From: Desulfobacteraceae bacterium
GTDB taxonomy: Bacteria; Desulfobacterota; Desulfobacteria; Desulfobacterales; Desulfosalsimonadaceae
Reading direction: 5' to 3'
Length of the DNA: 57,223 bases
Assembly (NCBI GenBank): GCA_011389935.1
Contig: JAABTJ010000019.1
Coordinates: forward strand, 1-57,223
The stretch's first letter is position 1. Every line of letters starts with the position of its first letter. The notes beneath the pieces are model-generated. The model searched no databases and was not told the origin of the DNA. It was given only the letters and a program-made list of their open reading frames with translations. This document shows, piece after piece, positions 43,600-52,819 of this stretch. The translations under genes and the position numbers were made by a program.

Positions 43600-44334
43600 A
43601 TGGCAGACAGGAATTGGTGTTGCAGGATCGCGCGCAGGGTGGCGATCATTGGGGCAATATGCATGGTCATTTCCGCGCAGGGCCCCGTCTTGCCGGCGAT
43701 GGACGCGCCGCCCCCCCCGGGCGGAAAGAAGGTGATCGTCCTCGATCCCGGCCACGGAGGGCAGAATCTCGGCGTTGCCGGCGCCGGAGGCGCTGCCGAA
43801 AAGCAGCTCATGCTCATGCTTGCGCGTAACATCAGCGAGCGGCTTGCATCGGAATTCACGGTGCATCTTACCCGCACCGGGGATTATGACGTCGACCTGA
43901 AGGACCGCACCTCGATTGCAAACCACCATGGCGCGGATCTTTTTATCAGCCTTCATGCCGGCGGCAGCAGCAGGAGCGGCGTGAGCGGGTGGACGGTTTA
44001 TCATGACCAGCGAAAAGCGGTTTCCCGGTTTGGCAATGAAACAGGGAAGGCCCCTTTTTTGTGGGACCAGGTCCAGCAGCGCCATATCCCGTCCTCCGTA
44101 ATGCTTGCGGAAATGATCGGGAAACGCCTTGGGGCGCACGCTGCCGGAGAGCAGGCCGTGGATGTCGTGGGGGCGCCCCTTGCGGTTCTATCGGGGGCGG
44201 ATATGCCGGCAGTGGTTGTTGAAGCCGGCTGCCTGACCCATCCCCCCACTGCGCAGGCGTTTGCAGCGGACGAGTTCATCGCCGGGGTTGCGGATGATAT
44301 CGCCATGGGAATTTTTGATTTTTTTGCCCAATAA
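43600..44334 (+). CDS. N-acetylmuramoyl-L-alanine amidase (Amidase_3 type)
   Basis: 244 residues with a signal peptide (RIARRVAIIGAICMVISAQGPVLPA). The zinc hydrolase motifs are in order: VIVLDPGHGGQNLG, the Glu in GAAEKQLMLMLARN, LFISLHAGGSS, and the catalytic Glu in VVVEAGCLTH. It cleaves the bond between MurNAc and L-Ala of peptidoglycan in the periplasm. It lacks AMIN and LysM/SPOR targeting domains and is shorter than AmiC, so it is a catalytic domain only. The start at 43600 is the only ATG that gives a good signal peptide; its ribosome site is weak. Confidence 0.88.
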   Translation: MADRNWCCRIARRVAIIGAICMVISAQGPVLPAMDAPPPPGGKKVIVLDPGHGGQNLGVAGAGGAAEKQLMLMLARNISERLASEFTVHLTRTGDYDVDLKDRTSIANHHGADLFISLHAGGSSRSGVSGWTVYHDQRKAVSRFGNETGKAPFLWDQVQQRHIPSSVMLAEMIGKRLGAHAAGEQAVDVVGAPLAVLSGADMPAVVVEAGCLTHPPTAQAFAADEFIAGVADDIAMGIFDFFAQ

Positions 44335-44393
44335 CGGCTTAAGGGCTTGATGAAGCGAAAAAACAATGGTAGAAGGAATCCAAAATTGAAAAA

Positions 44394-44470
44394 CGGGGCG
44401 TGGCGCAGCCTGGCAGCGCGCCTGCTTTGGGAGCAGGAAGCCGCAGGTTCAAATCCTGCCGCCCCGACCA
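44394..44470 (+). tRNA. tRNA-Pro (TGG)
   Basis: Plus-strand cloverleaf: acceptor CGGGGCG/CGCCCCG, anticodon stem CCTGC/GCAGG with loop TTTGGGA, T-loop GTTCAAATC, discriminator A, encoded CCA. Confidence 0.95.
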
Positions 44471-44605
44471 ATTTTATTCAATATGATATCCGACCTGCCC
44501 CTTTTTTGCATTTTACCATCCGTATCCTGATGAATTTGCCTGCAATTTCAATTTTGAAAACCCCTCCCGGCGCTGCCGGAGACAAAGTGGAACTGATTCG
44601 GCATC

Positions 44606-45325
44606 ATGCCTGACATTGCTTATCTTCAGATTATCGCTTTTCTGGGCGGTTTCATCCAGGGATTGACCGGTTTCGGGGTCATGCTGATCGCCCTTCCCCT
44701 GATGGCATTTTTCATTGATATCAAAATCGCCATACCCCTTATCATCCTGTTCGGCATGGTAATCAACCTCATGCTGCTCTTTCAATTGTCCGGGCATTTC
44801 GAGCCCCGAAAATGGCTGCCGCTGCTTGCCGCCTCTTTTCCGGGGATCCCGGTGGGCATATACATTCACAAATCGGTCTCCCAGCGGCCCCTGGAAATCA
44901 TCGTCGGGGTTGTGCTCATCATTACATCCGCAAATACATGGCTCCGGTTCCGGCCGAAAAAAGCCCTGGGCAGATTCTGGGCCTCTGTCTCGGGTTTTGC
45001 CGCGGGATGCCTGGCCGGCAGTATCGGTGCATCCGGGCCGCCGGTGGTCATCTACACCTCGCTTCAGCCATGGACCAAGTCGGAAATCAAGGCCACCCTG
45101 GTGGCCTTTTTTATGATCAACGGCCTTGGGGTGGTCCTTTTTTACTTCTTCCACGGGTTTTTTACCGTCCAGATCCTGCAGCTCTTCGGCTGGTGCCTGC
45201 TCCCCCTGGTACTCGGAGAGCTGGCCGGAAGCCTCCTGTACGGGCATATCAACGATGAAAGCTACAGAAGGGCGGTGCTCTGCCTTCTCTGCCTGCTGGG
45301 GCTTCTGATGCTCCTGAAGGGGTAG
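44606..45325 (+). CDS. TauE/SafE family membrane transporter
   Basis: 239 residues, about seven to eight membrane helices in two repeats. FLGGFIQGLTGFGVMLIALPLM and FAAGCLAGSIGASGPPVVIYTSL are the paired glycine-rich motifs of the family, members of which export sulfite, sulfoacetate or other organosulfonates. Substrate cannot be read. In a sulfur-metabolising anaerobe a sulfite or sulfonate role is plausible but unproven. Single gene between tRNA-Pro and a convergent GltS-like gene. Confidence 0.88.
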   Translation: MPDIAYLQIIAFLGGFIQGLTGFGVMLIALPLMAFFIDIKIAIPLIILFGMVINLMLLFQLSGHFEPRKWLPLLAASFPGIPVGIYIHKSVSQRPLEIIVGVVLIITSANTWLRFRPKKALGRFWASVSGFAAGCLAGSIGASGPPVVIYTSLQPWTKSEIKATLVAFFMINGLGVVLFYFFHGFFTVQILQLFGWCLLPLVLGELAGSLLYGHINDESYRRAVLCLLCLLGLLMLLKG

Positions 45326-45398
45326 GCTGCGGCAGCCGGCCGAAGTACGCCATGCAATCACACGCGCAGAATACCGGGTGGAATGCTTTTTTGGGGGG

Positions 45399-46787
45399 CT
45401 ACTGTTTTTTCCCGCGGCGGATGTAAATGACCTGGTAGAGCTTCCACAAAAGGAAAAGAATGACGGTATAGGCAGTTATAAATATAACGGCGCGGATGAT
45501 GGTTTCTATTGACTGATCCGGGTAGCCCAGCGCGGGAACATTGGCGACCAGTAAGAGCGGCAGGGCAAAGAAGAGGGCCATCCCCCCCGCGTAAACCAGG
45601 TCTTCGGCAACGGGGGTTTCAAAATCCGCATCCACCACCCGCAGCAGCGCCAGGCCTGAACTGACCGTCCCCGTAACCAGGCCGAAGGATGCAAGCATTC
45701 TTTCGAACTTGTGGTCAATGTGCATTCTGTTTGAAAGAACGTTTACCAGTACCAGCGTAACAAGGCCGCCGACAGCAGCAAGGATCAGTATTTCTTTCCA
45801 ATAGGCCCGGATCATGGTAAACGAAATTGCCGAAATTGCGGCGCATACCATAAAATCGATAAACAATCCGCTCAGGCGGGTCATCAACCCTCTGTCGACA
45901 ATATGATCGATCCGAAGGCGCCGCAGCAGAAGGTGGGCGAATATGGCGAAAATGGCGCCGAACACAAATGCGAATCCACCGATAAGACTTGCAAAGTCTT
46001 TTCCCGCGTCTCCCAGTCCGGCCAGGGCACCGGTAACGGTCGTAATGAAAAGATACGTGACCAAAAACACGAGTCCTATCAAGGCCACCTGCAGCGTCAA
46101 TGTGTCGATGGCTTCTGAGGCGGTTGTCAATCGGCCCGCTTCTTTTTTCTTCTCCATTCGGCCGACGATGCCGCTGAATACGGAAGGCGGAATCTGGTCA
46201 TACCCCTTGAAAAGGACCGTCTTGTTGCGGCGGACGCCCCAGTTGATCAGTACGATGCCGAATCCATAGGCGAAGAGGAAGCCCAGCGCGGCAAAGGCAA
46301 GCCCCACCTGACCGCCCCCGACAAACCCCATCCCTTCCCAGGTTTTCCCCAGGCTGTAAGCGACGCCGGGGTTTTGACCGAATCCCATCACCAGCTGAAT
46401 GCCAAAAGAGGGAAACAGGTGCGGGAAATAGGTGAGGATGAGAAGCAGCGTGAACAACAGGCCCAATAACCCCTGGACGGCAAATATCTGGCAGTGGATC
46501 GTCATGGTGGTAACGGCCCCGTACCCCCGTTTGACCCTGGAACCCCTCAGGCCCATTGCGATGTAGGCGGCGGTCAACAAATGATAGACATAGTTCCCCA
46601 GCGATTCCGTATCCAGTACATCAAAGAGGTGCTGGCCGAAAAAAAGCCCCAGCATGCCGGCAATGATATTGCTGGGGACCAGAATTCGCTGAATGAATCT
46701 CACCCGGCTCCGGATCAGGGTCGCGATTAACAGAAACAGGCTCAGATACGCAAAATCGATCAGACTGTCCCACGATATCCCTTCCAT
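45399..46787 (-). CDS. sodium/glutamate symporter family (GltS-like) transporter
   Basis: 462 residues, eleven or twelve membrane helices. QLVMGFGQNPGVAYSLGKTWEGMGFVGGGQVGLAFAALGFLFAYGFGIVLINWG corresponds to the first GltS reentrant-loop half (usually GGHGTAxA), and MLASFGLVTGTVSSGLALLRVVD to the second (GTxxxG). The canonical GGHGT is altered, so a substrate other than glutamate is quite possible. Lies 128 bp downstream of the acyl-CoA dehydrogenase gene on the same strand. Confidence 0.8.
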   Translation of the reverse strand: MEGISWDSLIDFAYLSLFLLIATLIRSRVRFIQRILVPSNIIAGMLGLFFGQHLFDVLDTESLGNYVYHLLTAAYIAMGLRGSRVKRGYGAVTTMTIHCQIFAVQGLLGLLFTLLLILTYFPHLFPSFGIQLVMGFGQNPGVAYSLGKTWEGMGFVGGGQVGLAFAALGFLFAYGFGIVLINWGVRRNKTVLFKGYDQIPPSVFSGIVGRMEKKKEAGRLTTASEAIDTLTLQVALIGLVFLVTYLFITTVTGALAGLGDAGKDFASLIGGFAFVFGAIFAIFAHLLLRRLRIDHIVDRGLMTRLSGLFIDFMVCAAISAISFTMIRAYWKEILILAAVGGLVTLVLVNVLSNRMHIDHKFERMLASFGLVTGTVSSGLALLRVVDADFETPVAEDLVYAGGMALFFALPLLLVANVPALGYPDQSIETIIRAVIFITAYTVILFLLWKLYQVIYIRRGKKQ

Positions 46788-46915
46788 GGCTTCACCAAGA
46801 TCCTTTTTTGATTCCTTGAATTTGCTTTATTTCATGGGAATGAAAGGCCCTGCCATTGAATACGGTTCTGCCGGTCAATTCTGAGGCCGGGGCGCGCCTC
46901 GGTCCCGCCATTTTT

Positions 46916-48118
46916 CTACAGCAGTGCCGCGGCTTTGATCATCAGCGTTTCGTTGGTGCCGTCCATAATGGTCAGCAGCCTGGCATCCCGGGAGTATTTT
47001 TCCACGGGATATTCCCGGGTCATGCCGTAAGCACCCAGAACTTCCGCCATTTCAGTTGTTCGCAGGACCGCCTGTTCGGTGGCGTAAATTTTGGCCGCAA
47101 TGCTCGTCTTCAGGTCGCCGGGGAAGCTTTTGGCGCTCAGCCAGCTTCCTTTCCAGAGCAGCGCGCGGGCCGACTCAATCGCCTGGAAGCACGTAAAGAG
47201 CCTCCGGGCCACCAGTTGGTGCTCTCCAATGGGCCGACCGCCCTGCACCCGGTTCCTGGCATGCGCCAGCGCGCATTCGTATGCGCCGCGCATGATGCCG
47301 ACCGCCACGTAGCCCACCGCAAGATTGCCGACGGTCATGATGGCATTGTGGAGCATGGGGTAATCGTCCCCGCACGGAAAGATCAGGTAGGACTCCGGGA
47401 TTTCGACGTCATCAAAAAATACCGCGGACTGGTTAAGAATCCGCAGGCCGATCTTGTCCAGGGGTTTTCCTTTTTTGACGCCCCCGGCATCCGCGGGGAC
47501 GACAAACGTGCCCGATCCCCGGATGCCCAGATCGGGGTTGATACAGGCGAATACGATATAGGCGTGCGCAATCCCCCCGTTTGACGGAAAGTCGGATTTG
47601 GTGCCGCTGATGACATACCGGCCGTTTTTTTGATGTGCGCGGGTATGGTGGTAGACATTGGGGTCGTAATAGTTCTTCCCGTCCGAGCCGACTTCCGGCT
47701 CGCTGCTGCACCACGATGAAATGAGCCGTCCGGAGTTGTCCTCGCAGAAGGGGATCACGAAGCGGTCCACCAGCTCCCGGTTTTCCGGGGCCAGAAACGC
47801 GATCAGCTGGGGGACGATGCTTCCGGAAAGAAGCGATGCGGCAAATCCGGGCGCCCAGCGGGCAATTTCTTCCCAGACCATGCCGGTAGTCTGCGGGTCC
47901 AGCCCCATACCGCCGAACGATTCCGGCAGCGCCATTTTCGGGAAACCAAGCTCAAATGCTTTGGCCATGGGCTTCCAGAACAATTCGCTTTCGTGTACGT
48001 CGTTGGGATCGGCCATCCGGTCAAGCGTCGTTTCCGCGGGGTGCATCACCACCTTGCCGAGTTCGCGCGCAGCCGCTATGATCCGCTTTTGTGTTCCGGT
48101 CGGCTCGAAATCGATCAT
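46916..48118 (-). CDS. acyl-CoA dehydrogenase
   Basis: 400 residues. FAD flavoprotein of the ACAD superfamily: N-terminal helical domain (GFPKMALPESFGGMGLDPQTTGMVWEEIAR), middle beta domain (RLISSWCSSEPEVGSDGKNYY, ISGTKSDFPSNGG, GLRILNQSAVFFDDVEIPESYLI), and C-terminal helices (GAYGMTREYPVEKYSRDARLLTIMDGTNET). The position of the catalytic Glu of many members (YEGT) reads MDGT, so the base may be this Asp or a residue elsewhere. It forms a two-gene unit with the decarboxylase-like gene 12 bp upstream. Acyl chain preference unknown. Confidence 0.9.
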   Translation of the reverse strand: MIDFEPTGTQKRIIAAARELGKVVMHPAETTLDRMADPNDVHESELFWKPMAKAFELGFPKMALPESFGGMGLDPQTTGMVWEEIARWAPGFAASLLSGSIVPQLIAFLAPENRELVDRFVIPFCEDNSGRLISSWCSSEPEVGSDGKNYYDPNVYHHTRAHQKNGRYVISGTKSDFPSNGGIAHAYIVFACINPDLGIRGSGTFVVPADAGGVKKGKPLDKIGLRILNQSAVFFDDVEIPESYLIFPCGDDYPMLHNAIMTVGNLAVGYVAVGIMRGAYECALAHARNRVQGGRPIGEHQLVARRLFTCFQAIESARALLWKGSWLSAKSFPGDLKTSIAAKIYATEQAVLRTTEMAEVLGAYGMTREYPVEKYSRDARLLTIMDGTNETLMIKAAALL

Positions 48119-48130
48119 GACGACCTCCTG

Positions 48131-48895
48131 TCATCCCTGGTAAAAATCCGTCATTTTGAAATAATACGGCAGGTAAGCATCCCCATCGACCTCGGTCAAT
48201 ATGTTGCCGGGCTGCATGGTGTTGTCGCTTACCAGGTAAAACGCCATGACCACGGACGGGTTGTCCATCTCCGCCCAGGGGTCGGCTTCCGACCATGTGA
48301 AAAGGAGCTCTGCAGCGCCGATTTCCAGGTGTTTCATGTCGATATCCGTCTTCTGCCTGCAAAGATATACGGGCCCGTCAAAACCGGGTTCAAGGTCGAT
48401 GCGCGGCGAGGCCTTGAAAAGAAAACTGGCGCCGAGTTCCGGCATCTCCGGAATCGTATCGGTCATCTCGGCCTTGATTTCAAGAAACCGGATTCCGTGC
48501 CGTTCCACCCATCCCCGGGCCTGGCTGCCGTTTTTTTCCAGGTGGATGGCCGCCATTTTCTTGGGAAAACCGAAAATATCCCGGCCGTTGTAAAGGCGCG
48601 ATTCCTCGCTGTCGATGGGCATGGACAAGCAGTAGCTTCCCTGCTCCCCTTTGTACGTGCAGTTGAGCAGAAGCGCGGCTTCCTTGTATCCGGGCCCGAG
48701 GCTGGTCACCGGGTACTCGGCGATAAATATCAGGCCTGTCGGTGCCGCCGCGGGCGCCAGCGGCGGGGGAATCAGCCGGGCCGCAATTTCCGGGCGGGTC
48801 TCGAAAAGAATGCCCAGAATCTTTGCGCCGATAAATTTCCTCGCCCCGTGGCGGTAATACCTGTCCAGTTCGTCGGGTGTTTTGACAAATCCCAT
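48131..48895 (-). CDS. acetoacetate decarboxylase family protein
   Basis: 254 residues. The Schiff-base lysine region is present in SRLYNGRDIFGFPKKMAAIHLEK (ADC GFPKK), along with the typical ALLLNCTYKGEQGSYCLSMPIDSE beta strand. The family decarboxylates acetoacetate or related beta-keto acids, or acts as an aldolase-dehydratase in some homologues. Divergent from an AraC-type regulator gene across 217 bp that hold a perfect 11-bp inverted repeat. In one unit with acyl-CoA dehydrogenase, hence probably fatty or keto-acid catabolism. Confidence 0.85.
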   Translation of the reverse strand: MGFVKTPDELDRYYRHGARKFIGAKILGILFETRPEIAARLIPPPLAPAAAPTGLIFIAEYPVTSLGPGYKEAALLLNCTYKGEQGSYCLSMPIDSEESRLYNGRDIFGFPKKMAAIHLEKNGSQARGWVERHGIRFLEIKAEMTDTIPEMPELGASFLFKASPRIDLEPGFDGPVYLCRQKTDIDMKHLEIGAAELLFTWSEADPWAEMDNPSVVMAFYLVSDNTMQPGNILTEVDGDAYLPYYFKMTDFYQG

Positions 48896-49010
48896 GGCAG
48901 CCTCCCTGTGAGCCTGTTATCGATGCCCCGGTGCTGATAGGATCGCGGCTGAATACGCCCTTATCCCTTGTTGTACCAGGTCGCAAAATAGTTATTGTAT
49001 TTGACTGAGA

Positions 49011-49040
49011 ATTCGCCTATTTATTGCATAATAGGCGAAT
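49011..49040. promoter_or_regulatory. 11-bp inverted repeat, candidate operator for the AraC-type regulator
   Basis: ATTCGCCTATT (49011-49021) and AATAGGCGAAT (49030-49040) are perfect inverted arms 8 bp apart, centred between the divergent ADC-like and regulator genes. TTGACT at 49000-49005 lies just before it, so binding would overlap a plus-strand promoter. Confidence 0.6.
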
Positions 49041-49112
49041 CTGCCTGCCATTTCATGTCATATTCCGCCAAACGTTTGTCATGAACGCCGGGTTCGGTAA
49101 ACGGGCACGCAC

Positions 49113-50126
49113 ATGAACGGAAAAGAACGGACAACCATCAGCACCTGGACGGCGACCGTGTTGCAAGCCGTTCAATCTTACGGATGCGCCGCGGAAAATC
49201 TGCTGGCCGAAGCCGGTATCGATGAAAAGCTGCTTTCGAATCCGGATGCCCGGATTCGGATTGAAGAGATGTCTAAGCTCTGGAAACTGGCAGTCCGCGT
49301 GACGGGGGATGCCTGTGTCGGTCTGAATGCGGCGTCCCATATCCGGCCGACCACCTTTCATGCCCTGGGATTTGCCCTTATGGTTTCCAGCAGCATGTCC
49401 GACGCCTTTGAACGCCTTCATCGTTTCTACCGCATCGTCAGCGACGCGATTGACGTCTGGTTCGAATATACAGCCGACACAATGGCAGTTTGTCTCGATG
49501 CCTCGGACAAGGAAGAGGCCCCGGCGGAGGAAGCCTTTGACATGATAATGGGGGCGGTTGTCGCATTCGCCAGAACCCTGGCCCCGGATGCATTCGACCC
49601 GGTCCGGGTTGAATGCATGCGGAAAAAGCCCGCAAAACCGGAGGCGTTCTTCCGTTTTTTCCGCTCGCCGGTTTTGTTTTCAGCGGACTGCAACCGTATT
49701 TTCTTTCCCCTGGACGGCATGCAGGCGCCGCTGCCGACCGGCAACGCTGAAATCGCCCGGGGAAACGATCAAATAATAATCGACTACCTTGCCCGGTTCG
49801 ATAAAAGCCGTATCGCCCACCAGGTCCGGGCCAAGCTGATCGATCTTTTGCCGCTGGGCGAGCCTTCCATCGACGTACTGGCGCGTTCCATGGGGATGAG
49901 CACGCGAAGCCTTCACCGGCATTTGAAAAAGGAGCAGGCCACCTATCGCGAGATCCTGGACGATATCCGGCGGTATCTGGCAGCGCAGTATTTGAAGCAC
50001 CGCCACCTGTCGGTCATCGAGGTGGCCTTCCGCCTGGGGTACTCAGACGCGGGGAATTTCACCCGGGCCTTTAAACGGTGGTTCGGCGTCTCCCCGGTGA
50101 CCTACCGGCAGAATCCGTTTTTTTGA
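49113..50126 (+). CDS. AraC-family transcriptional regulator
   Basis: 337 residues. The N-terminal ~200 residues are an AraC ligand-binding-like domain of the OruR/ArgR type (WTATVLQAVQSYGCAAENLLAEAGID...RIEEMSKLWKLAVRVTGDACVGL). The C-terminus holds two helix-turn-helix motifs (PSIDVLARSMGMSTRSLHRHLKKEQATYREIL and LSVIEVAFRLGYSDAGNFTRAFKRWFGVSPVTYR). It is divergent from the ADC-like/acyl-CoA dehydrogenase genes and is their obvious candidate regulator, perhaps acting at the inverted repeat at 49011-49040. The inducer is unknown. Confidence 0.9.
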   Translation: MNGKERTTISTWTATVLQAVQSYGCAAENLLAEAGIDEKLLSNPDARIRIEEMSKLWKLAVRVTGDACVGLNAASHIRPTTFHALGFALMVSSSMSDAFERLHRFYRIVSDAIDVWFEYTADTMAVCLDASDKEEAPAEEAFDMIMGAVVAFARTLAPDAFDPVRVECMRKKPAKPEAFFRFFRSPVLFSADCNRIFFPLDGMQAPLPTGNAEIARGNDQIIIDYLARFDKSRIAHQVRAKLIDLLPLGEPSIDVLARSMGMSTRSLHRHLKKEQATYREILDDIRRYLAAQYLKHRHLSVIEVAFRLGYSDAGNFTRAFKRWFGVSPVTYRQNPFF

Positions 50127-50145
50127 CGTTTTTCCCCGCTGGGGA

Positions 50146-51315
50146 TTACGGCGCCTGAAAATCGATCCGTTCCGTCACAATTTCCGATAGTTCCTGCACG
50201 CGCAGGGTATTGTCCAGGTTTTCGGCTTTCACGGCATCTTCCAGCATAATGGCGCACAGGGGGCAGGCCACCGCAAGGATTTGCGCGCCGGCGGCCGCGG
50301 CTTCCCGGATCCGGGCACGGGCCGGCGTGTCCTCCCCGCCGGAGAGGATATCCGTAAAGAAATTGCCGCCGCCTCCGCCGCAGCAAAGGGCGTTTTTCCG
50401 GTTCCGGTCCATTTCCGTCAGCCGGATGCCGGGAACGGCCTGCAGCACCATCCGGGCGGACCCGTAATCCGCATTGTGAAGTCCCAGGTAGCACGGATCA
50501 TGGAACGCGACCACCGCTTCCGGCAGATAAGCGGAAAACGCGAGTCGTTTCATGGCAAAGGCCAGCGCCTGGGTATAATGAAACACCTGGTATTGCCCAC
50601 CGACGGCGGGATAATCGTTTTTCAGGGTATTGAAACTGTGGGGGGAGAGAGTGATGATTTTCCGGATATTGCGCGCTTGGAAAACCTGGATGTTTTTTTC
50701 CGCCAGATCTTCAAACAGGGCGGTTTCGCCCATGGCTTTGACGTCATTGCCGTCGGTAACCAGCGGGTCCTGAAGGACGCCAAGAGAAATGCCCGCTTTT
50801 TTCAGGAGCAGGGCGACAGACCGGGCGATTTCCTGCCCCCGGGGGTTAAAGGCGCCCGCGTCATCCACGAAAAAAGCATACTCCTGGTCGGAAAAGGGAT
50901 CAATATCAAGACCCAAAGCCCATTCGGCGCTTTTTTTCACTGGTTTGCCGTAGGCATTGCCATGGGTCTGGATCCGGGTCAGGTAATCGCGCACCTCCGG
51001 CGGGACGATGCCGGCTTCCAGCAGGGCCTCCTTGCCGGCGGTGAACGCCAGCAGCAGCCGGTCCCTGAATTCGGGAAACGCGCACTGTTCCACGCAGTTG
51101 CCGCAGGCGGTGCAGGAAAACATGATTTCCGCAAACCGTTGGCCCGCCTCGATTTTTTGGTCCAGCCAGGCGCGAAGCAGCCACATCCGACCAGCGGGTG
51201 CATACGTTTCAAAACCGAACGCCAGGTAAGCCGGGCAGTTGATGTCCACGTAATTGCCGGGCAGCTTGCAGTAGCCGCACCGGAAGCATCGGTGCAGGAT
51301 TTCCTCGTGTTCCAT
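50146..51315 (-). CDS. CCG-domain iron-sulfur oxidoreductase subunit (GlcF/HdrD-like)
   Basis: 389 residues. Two ferredoxin-like Fe-S sites are visible (CFRCGYCKLPGNYVDINCPAY and CTACGNCVEQCAF), and two cysteine-rich CCG domains follow (FHDPCYLGLHN...NALCCGGGGGNFFTDI). This is the electron-transfer subunit type seen with glycolate oxidase and heterodisulfide reductase, passing electrons from a flavoprotein to quinone or another carrier. Third gene of a three-gene unit, 123 bp after the FAD subunit. Confidence 0.88.
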   Translation of the reverse strand: MEHEEILHRCFRCGYCKLPGNYVDINCPAYLAFGFETYAPAGRMWLLRAWLDQKIEAGQRFAEIMFSCTACGNCVEQCAFPEFRDRLLLAFTAGKEALLEAGIVPPEVRDYLTRIQTHGNAYGKPVKKSAEWALGLDIDPFSDQEYAFFVDDAGAFNPRGQEIARSVALLLKKAGISLGVLQDPLVTDGNDVKAMGETALFEDLAEKNIQVFQARNIRKIITLSPHSFNTLKNDYPAVGGQYQVFHYTQALAFAMKRLAFSAYLPEAVVAFHDPCYLGLHNADYGSARMVLQAVPGIRLTEMDRNRKNALCCGGGGGNFFTDILSGGEDTPARARIREAAAAGAQILAVACPLCAIMLEDAVKAENLDNTLRVQELSEIVTERIDFQAP

Positions 51316-51438
51316 GTCTTTTCCGTTAAATAAGATAGAGTAATGTTTCTTTAGGGTTCCCTGTGAACCGTTGCGGCATCCCTGTATTTCTGTGAGTATA
51401 CGCTATTGCCGTAATCATCGGCCAGGGAACGCTCGCCA

Positions 51439-52818
51439 TCATTTTTCCCAGTTGCCCGGATTCATTATGTGATTCGGATCCAGCACGGAGCGGATGCGTC
51501 CCATGAGCCCAAACGTGTCCGGGTCCATCTTTTCGATGATCTGCTTCTGGGCCGGGAGCTCCGCCTTCCAGGGGATCCCGCCGATTTCGAGCGCCGCCGT
51601 ATTGGTGGCCTCCAGGGCGTCGGAAGCCCGTTTCACATCTTCGGGGTCCGCCCGGTTGAACGCATATGCGAAAAAGAACATCATGCAATGCCCGGCCCCG
51701 ATTATGCGCGCCCCGAGAGAATAGGCGACGCCGTGCTTTTCCGCGATGGCCAGCCCCGCGCGGTAGGCTTTTGGAAAATGTTCGATGGCCATGATGGCCC
51801 CCACGTATTCGAACCCGCCCCCCCGGCGGAGATCCGCGAACCGTGCCAGATCCGGGGATGGTATTTTCAGGAACCGGCCTTTCTGGGGGGGCGGCAGTGG
51901 GAGGAATCCGGCGATTTTCCGGTCGATATATTCCCGTACGGAGGACTGCAGCAGGTTTCGCTTGAAGGTCAGTTCTTTTTTGGTGTGCGCGCCGTAGGCG
52001 ATGTTGATGTGCAGAAACCCCCGGGCCCAGTCCGGTTTGGGCGTCATCCAGGGCGTCATGTCCTCGGCTGCCTGGACGCTGGTCAGGCGGGAAATCATCT
52101 CCGGCATCAGGTCCGCGTCCTCGGCCACGAAAATCAGCACGTCATTGTGCCGGTAGTTGGGGAAGAGCTTGATCCCCAGGCGGGTGATAATGCCGGTGGT
52201 GCCGGCCCATCCGAGAAACAACCCGGACAGGTCCGGCAGGGGGGACCGGGAAAACCATTGGCCGGAGACACCGCAGGACCCGGTGCGGACAATTTCGCCG
52301 CTCGGCAGTACGACCTCCATTCCGGTAAGCATATCGGAATGGGACCCGCCGAGCACCGAGAGATGACCGGACCCGTGAATGCATACATTTCCTGCCACGG
52401 TGGCAACGGGGGGCGCGTCGGGCATGGAATGCTTGAGCTCCGGATGATGCTTTTGCAGGTAGGCCTTGAGCATGCCCTGGGAGGCGCCGCCTTCCACCAC
52501 GGCGTATCGGCTGGCGGGGTTTACCTCGATGATGCGGTTCATGCGCTTCATGTCAACGATGATCCCCCCGCGCAGCGCCCGGGTCAGGCCGGACAGGACC
52601 AGCCCCGCACCCATGGGCACCACCGGCACCTTCCGTTCATTGGCCAGCAGCACAATCTGCCGGACTTGGTCGGTCGTTGCCGGCAGGACCACGGCATCCG
52701 GCTCGGAGGGGGGCATGGTCCCCTGGTCCATGGAATAGAGGTAGCGTTCTTCCGCGGCCCCGGAAACAAACCGGGAGCCCACAATCGTCTCGAGGCTGGA
52801 GATCAGGTCCGTGGTCAT
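51439..52818 (-). CDS. FAD-binding oxidoreductase (GlcD/D-lactate dehydrogenase type)
   Basis: 459 residues. The PCMH FAD-binding domain is in the N-terminal half (EPDAVVLPATTDQVRQIVLLANERKVPVVPMGAGLVLSGLTRALRGGIIVDMKRMNRI and GNVCIHGSGHLSVLGGSHSDMLTGMEVVLPSGEIV), followed by an FAD-oxidase C-terminal domain ending RIRSVLDPNHIMNPGNWEK. Members oxidise 2-hydroxy acids such as glycolate or D-lactate; some related enzymes act on aromatic alcohols. Substrate not determined. It is flanked by two CCG Fe-S proteins, one on each side, so a flavin/Fe-S complex is likely. Confidence 0.88.
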   Translation of the reverse strand: MTTDLISSLETIVGSRFVSGAAEERYLYSMDQGTMPPSEPDAVVLPATTDQVRQIVLLANERKVPVVPMGAGLVLSGLTRALRGGIIVDMKRMNRIIEVNPASRYAVVEGGASQGMLKAYLQKHHPELKHSMPDAPPVATVAGNVCIHGSGHLSVLGGSHSDMLTGMEVVLPSGEIVRTGSCGVSGQWFSRSPLPDLSGLFLGWAGTTGIITRLGIKLFPNYRHNDVLIFVAEDADLMPEMISRLTSVQAAEDMTPWMTPKPDWARGFLHINIAYGAHTKKELTFKRNLLQSSVREYIDRKIAGFLPLPPPQKGRFLKIPSPDLARFADLRRGGGFEYVGAIMAIEHFPKAYRAGLAIAEKHGVAYSLGARIIGAGHCMMFFFAYAFNRADPEDVKRASDALEATNTAALEIGGIPWKAELPAQKQIIEKMDPDTFGLMGRIRSVLDPNHIMNPGNWEK

Positions 52819-52819
52819 G

